This document shows positions 12,791 to 15,141 of a DNA stretch of 15,141 bases, in pieces. This DNA comes from JACCUZ01 sp038246575 (GTDB taxonomy: Bacteria > Actinomycetota > Actinomycetes > JACCUZ01). The notes under the pieces are model-generated. The model was not told where the DNA came from. It was given only the letters and a program-made list of their open reading frames with translations, and did not search any database. The number at the start of each line of letters is the position of its first letter. Within the stretch, counting starts at the first letter, position 1. The translations under genes were made by a program, and so were the position numbers. The stretch covers positions 1-15,141 of the forward strand of contig JBBRVU010000094.1 in the NCBI GenBank assembly GCA_038246575.1, written 5' to 3'.

Positions 12791-14460
12791 CCGCCAGCAA
12801 GGTGCTCGGTTGGGCCATGCGACCGGTTGCTGCGCCCGGGACGAACCTCAAGGGTGAGGCTTCCGGTGCCGGGTGGCTCTACGCCCTGCCGCGGCTGGAC
12901 TTCCGGCACGCCGCGGTGCTGGGCCTGCCCAAGTCGGCAACGCTGGCCGGACTGGTCGTCGCGGCGGACTCGTTGCTGATCGTGGTGGCCGACTCCGCGG
13001 CGGCCGTCGCTGCGCAGGCGGTCGTCAAGTCCGCGGGCTGGGACAACGTCGAGGTCGCCGCTGCCGACGTGCCCTTCGACATCCCCGTGGGGCTCGACCT
13101 CGTCTGCCGGATAAGTCGGGCGAAGGGCAAGTGGGCCCGTGAGGCGTGGACGATGCTCATGGGCCACCTCGCCGATGACGGCATCACCTTCCACCTGCAC
13201 AGTCGTTGGCAGCGCAGGCAGCGGGCCCCCTCGGGTCGCGCCGGCACCGTCTTCCGGGTGACACCCCGGCACGGCGAGGTTCGATCGATCACGCTGGCCC
13301 GTGACCATGCCTCCCAGCGAGTCGTGCGCCAGATGGGCCTCGAGGGGGTGGCGTCCGGGCATCGAGTCATCTCTCGGCTCGAGAAGCGGCTGAGCTCCTG
13401 GCTGGGTGCCACCGCCAGACACGTCGTCGTGGAGGCGCCCGCGACCGACGGGGTCGGTGACGGCGTGCCGACCTACCTTCGCGACGTCGCGCAGGACTCG
13501 GGCCTGGACATCGCCGCTTGGCGGTGGGCAGTGGCTGCCCGGGGTGACTACGACTCGCAGAAGATCCTGGTCCTGCTCACCGCCCCGGAGCACAACAGTC
13601 CCGGCTGTCTGGTGAAGATCACCCGATCTGCACGGCACTCGGATCGACTGGACAACGAGAGCATGGTGTTGCGAACCCTGACTTCTTCGATGGTCCTTCG
13701 CGGGCGCGTGCCGGAACAGATGTTCTTCGGCACACATCGCGGTCGGGCCGTGCTCGGTCAGTCGATGCTGGCCGGGAAGCCCTTCCCGCGGGGAGCGCGA
13801 TGGTCGGCGTCGTGCCCTCTCCTGCAGGACAGCTTCAACGCCCTGAACGAGTTGGCGGACACCACAGCCGCGTGGGTTCCGGCAGCATCGGTGTCGTCCG
13901 CGCTCGGGGTGCTGCTCGAGCGCTTCGTCGCGGTCTACCAGCCACCAGGCACGGAGGTGGCTGCCCTGCGCGACAGCCTCTCCGGCGGATGGTCGGTGGG
14001 CGATGATGTCCCCGTCGTGCTCCAGCACGGCGATCCGCACCCGGGGAACATGCTGGTCTCGGCCGAGGGACGTGCCCTCTTGGTCGACTGGGAGTCTGCG
14101 GACCTGCGTGGGATGCCGTTGTGGGACATCCTCTACTTCTTCCGCCACTACGCCACGATCGCAGCGCGCCGAAGAGGGACGCTGGATCGAGAGCGCGCCG
14201 CGACCCGGCACTTCCTGGATGACTCGGACCTTGCTGACCGCCTGGTCGCGGCTGTCGGCGACCAGGTGCAGGCGCTCGGGCTCCGGCGCGAGATGGTCAA
14301 GGCCCTCGTCTACAGCTGCTGGATGCATCGCGCGTTGAAGGAGTCGAGCCGGCTCACCGTCGATCGACTCGATCAGGGACTCTCGGTGCGGCTGTTGCGC
14401 GCAATGATCGCTGACAAGGAGTCGACGACGCTGTCGCGGCTGATGACACTGGGGGCCTGA
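12787..14460 (+). CDS. Fusion of methyltransferase-like domain and APH-type phosphotransferase
   Basis: A 557-aa protein. The C-terminal part (about 230-540) is an aminoglycoside-phosphotransferase/choline-kinase-like fold: the catalytic loop QHGDPHPGN has H414, D416 and N421, and VDWE (433-436) replaces the DFG-type metal-binding Asp motif (D434), followed by GMPLWDILYFF. The N-terminal part (about 30-205) looks like a decayed Rossmann methyltransferase: an alternating strand-helix pattern, VVKSAGWDNVEVAAADVPFD, DLVCRISRAKG, then LMGHLADDGITFHLHSRW. It has no clear GxGxG SAM loop; LGLP stands in its place. The GTGA overlap with the flippase links it to exopolysaccharide export. The kinase substrate (sugar, lipid or polyprenol head group) is unknown. 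An aminoglycoside-resistance role is unlikely given the fusion and context. Confidence 0.75.
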   Translation: MTASKVLGWAMRPVAAPGTNLKGEASGAGWLYALPRLDFRHAAVLGLPKSATLAGLVVAADSLLIVVADSAAAVAAQAVVKSAGWDNVEVAAADVPFDIPVGLDLVCRISRAKGKWAREAWTMLMGHLADDGITFHLHSRWQRRQRAPSGRAGTVFRVTPRHGEVRSITLARDHASQRVVRQMGLEGVASGHRVISRLEKRLSSWLGATARHVVVEAPATDGVGDGVPTYLRDVAQDSGLDIAAWRWAVAARGDYDSQKILVLLTAPEHNSPGCLVKITRSARHSDRLDNESMVLRTLTSSMVLRGRVPEQMFFGTHRGRAVLGQSMLAGKPFPRGARWSASCPLLQDSFNALNELADTTAAWVPAASVSSALGVLLERFVAVYQPPGTEVAALRDSLSGGWSVGDDVPVVLQHGDPHPGNMLVSAEGRALLVDWESADLRGMPLWDILYFFRHYATIAARRRGTLDRERAATRHFLDDSDLADRLVAAVGDQVQALGLRREMVKALVYSCWMHRALKESSRLTVDRLDQGLSVRLLRAMIADKESTTLSRLMTLGA

Positions 14461-14472
14461 CGACCGGCCTCG

Positions 14473-15141
14473 TCAGGGGAGTCGAGGACCGTTCGTCCAG
14501 TCCGTCCAGCCCATGTTCTTGCCGGACACGGCGGGATCCAGTCTGAAGGTCGTGCCGTAGATGTCGTCGATCAGCCACGGCTGCCACGTGTCGTCGCCGA
14601 CGGCCCACCAGTCGCCGTACGTCGTGTTGAGATCGGCCAGGAACTGGGAGGCTCTGCGGATCGCCCGGTCCTCCCACTCCCAGACGTCATAGCCCTGCCG
14701 CGACAGGATCTGGGCCTCCACGAGAACCCCGCCCATGGCTTCCCACGGGTACCCCGTGACGCAGGGCGGCCACTGGAAGTCGCACCCCCGGCGCATCTCC
14801 TCCGGCAACGACCCGCTGATGTCATGACCTTCCCTGGTGGCCCCCGGCGGGTTGATGCCGATGGGCTTGGTCTGGTCGTCCTGCCACGACAGGCTGTACC
14901 GGTACTCGAAACCGTCGTAGGCCTTTCGGTCGCCGAGGAACCCCTTGAACACCAGGGCCGTGCTCGTGAGGTCGCGCTGGTCGCCGAGGTAGACGTCGAT
15001 CGCGGCACGCGCGGCACCAGCGACCCGACCATGGTTGTTGGTGCGCAGCTCGTCGTTCTCGCGCATCGTGCGGTCGGGGAAAGGTTCCTCCCTCACGCGG
15101 GAGATCCAGGCCCGGAACAGCGCTTCTCTCGCGGGGTCGTA
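14473..15141 (-). CDS. Alginate-lyase-like polysaccharide-degrading protein, C-terminal part
   Basis: The frame is open through the right edge, so only the last 222 codons are seen; a GTG at 15094-15096 is internal. Recognisable features are ENDELRTNNHGRVAGAARAA (NNH-G motif with the putative catalytic His/Asn), ALVFKGFLGDRKAYDGF, the SGSLPEEMRRGCDF segment and GYPWEAMGGVLVEAQILSRQGYDVWEWED. These resemble the alpha/alpha-toroid alginate lyase domain (PF05426-like) of actinobacterial exopolysaccharide clusters. A partner lyase or hydrolase is common beside a flippase and would trim the polymer. It ends 12 bp from the stop of the phosphotransferase gene, convergent. The substrate is unknown and the N-terminus, with any signal peptide, is outside the window. 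Confidence 0.6.
   Translation of the reverse strand, partial: YDPAREALFRAWISRVREEPFPDRTMRENDELRTNNHGRVAGAARAAIDVYLGDQRDLTSTALVFKGFLGDRKAYDGFEYRYSLSWQDDQTKPIGINPPGATREGHDISGSLPEEMRRGCDFQWPPCVTGYPWEAMGGVLVEAQILSRQGYDVWEWEDRAIRRASQFLADLNTTYGDWWAVGDDTWQPWLIDDIYGTTFRLDPAVSGKNMGWTDWTNGPRLP

Noticed and set aside
12706..14328. 540-codon minus-strand open frame opposite the phosphotransferase fusion
   Set aside because: The plus strand carries the APH catalytic motifs and a start-stop overlap with the flippase; this frame has no motifs and a typical shadow composition.
1..15141. CRISPR array, transposase, tRNA/rRNA genes or prophage features
   Set aside because: No regularly spaced direct repeats, no transposase motifs, no tRNA-like cloverleaf and no terminal inverted repeats were seen in reading both strands.

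Overview
The window comes from a high-GC (roughly 70%) actinomycete chromosome. Supporting signs are GTG starts, four-base stop/start overlaps, TANNNT -10 boxes placed 6-7 nt before start codons (leaderless transcripts), a DtxR/IdeR-type metal regulator, a UdgX-type uracil-DNA glycosylase, an actinobacterial 6C RNA and a c-di-AMP (ydaO-yuaA) riboswitch in front of an NlpC/P60 cell-wall hydrolase. The genus cannot be fixed from the sequence. Most genes look like ordinary core genes; the region after about 10.3 kb is more accessory.

Layout. (a) 1-3722, minus strand: citrate synthase 2, then a tightly overlapping unit of phosphoserine aminotransferase (serC), an MFS permease and the N-terminus of a multi-pass membrane protein running off the left edge. 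(b) 3892-4539, plus: pdxH, divergent from citrate synthase; SerC needs the PLP that PdxH makes. (c) 4540-4858: a 319-bp gap that holds a long two-tier hairpin and, on the minus strand, a well-formed promoter, a Shine-Dalgarno and a tiny ORF, so it may be a compact unannotated transcription unit of about 200 nt. (d) 4859-6321, minus: a hotdog-thioesterase-like protein and UdgX. (e) 6391-7448, plus: a DtxR/IdeR-type regulator overlapping a rhodanese. (f) 7449-8740, plus: promoter, c-di-AMP riboswitch, NlpC/P60 hydrolase and a textbook 6C RNA with two C7 loops. (g) 8764-10224, minus: a GAF-PAS-GGDEF diguanylate cyclase. (h) 10369-10816, minus: a small membrane protein and, past its stop, the remnant of an SRPBCC/AHSA1-like gene. 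(i) 10817-11194: a structured non-coding stretch ending in a third hairpin with a C7 loop. (j) 11195-14460, plus: a MOP/Wzx-type flippase overlapping a fusion protein (degenerate methyltransferase-like domain plus APH-type kinase). It converges on an alginate-lyase-like gene (14473 to the right edge, minus), suggesting an exopolysaccharide locus that continues beyond the window.

The best candidates for something undescribed are the minus-strand micro-transcript at about 4555-4757, the stand-alone C7-loop hairpin at 11024-11062 some 2.3 kb from the real 6C RNA with two G-tract ribosome binding sites between them, and the methyltransferase-like/kinase fusion next to the flippase. All functional statements are from motif reading only; no database search was possible.
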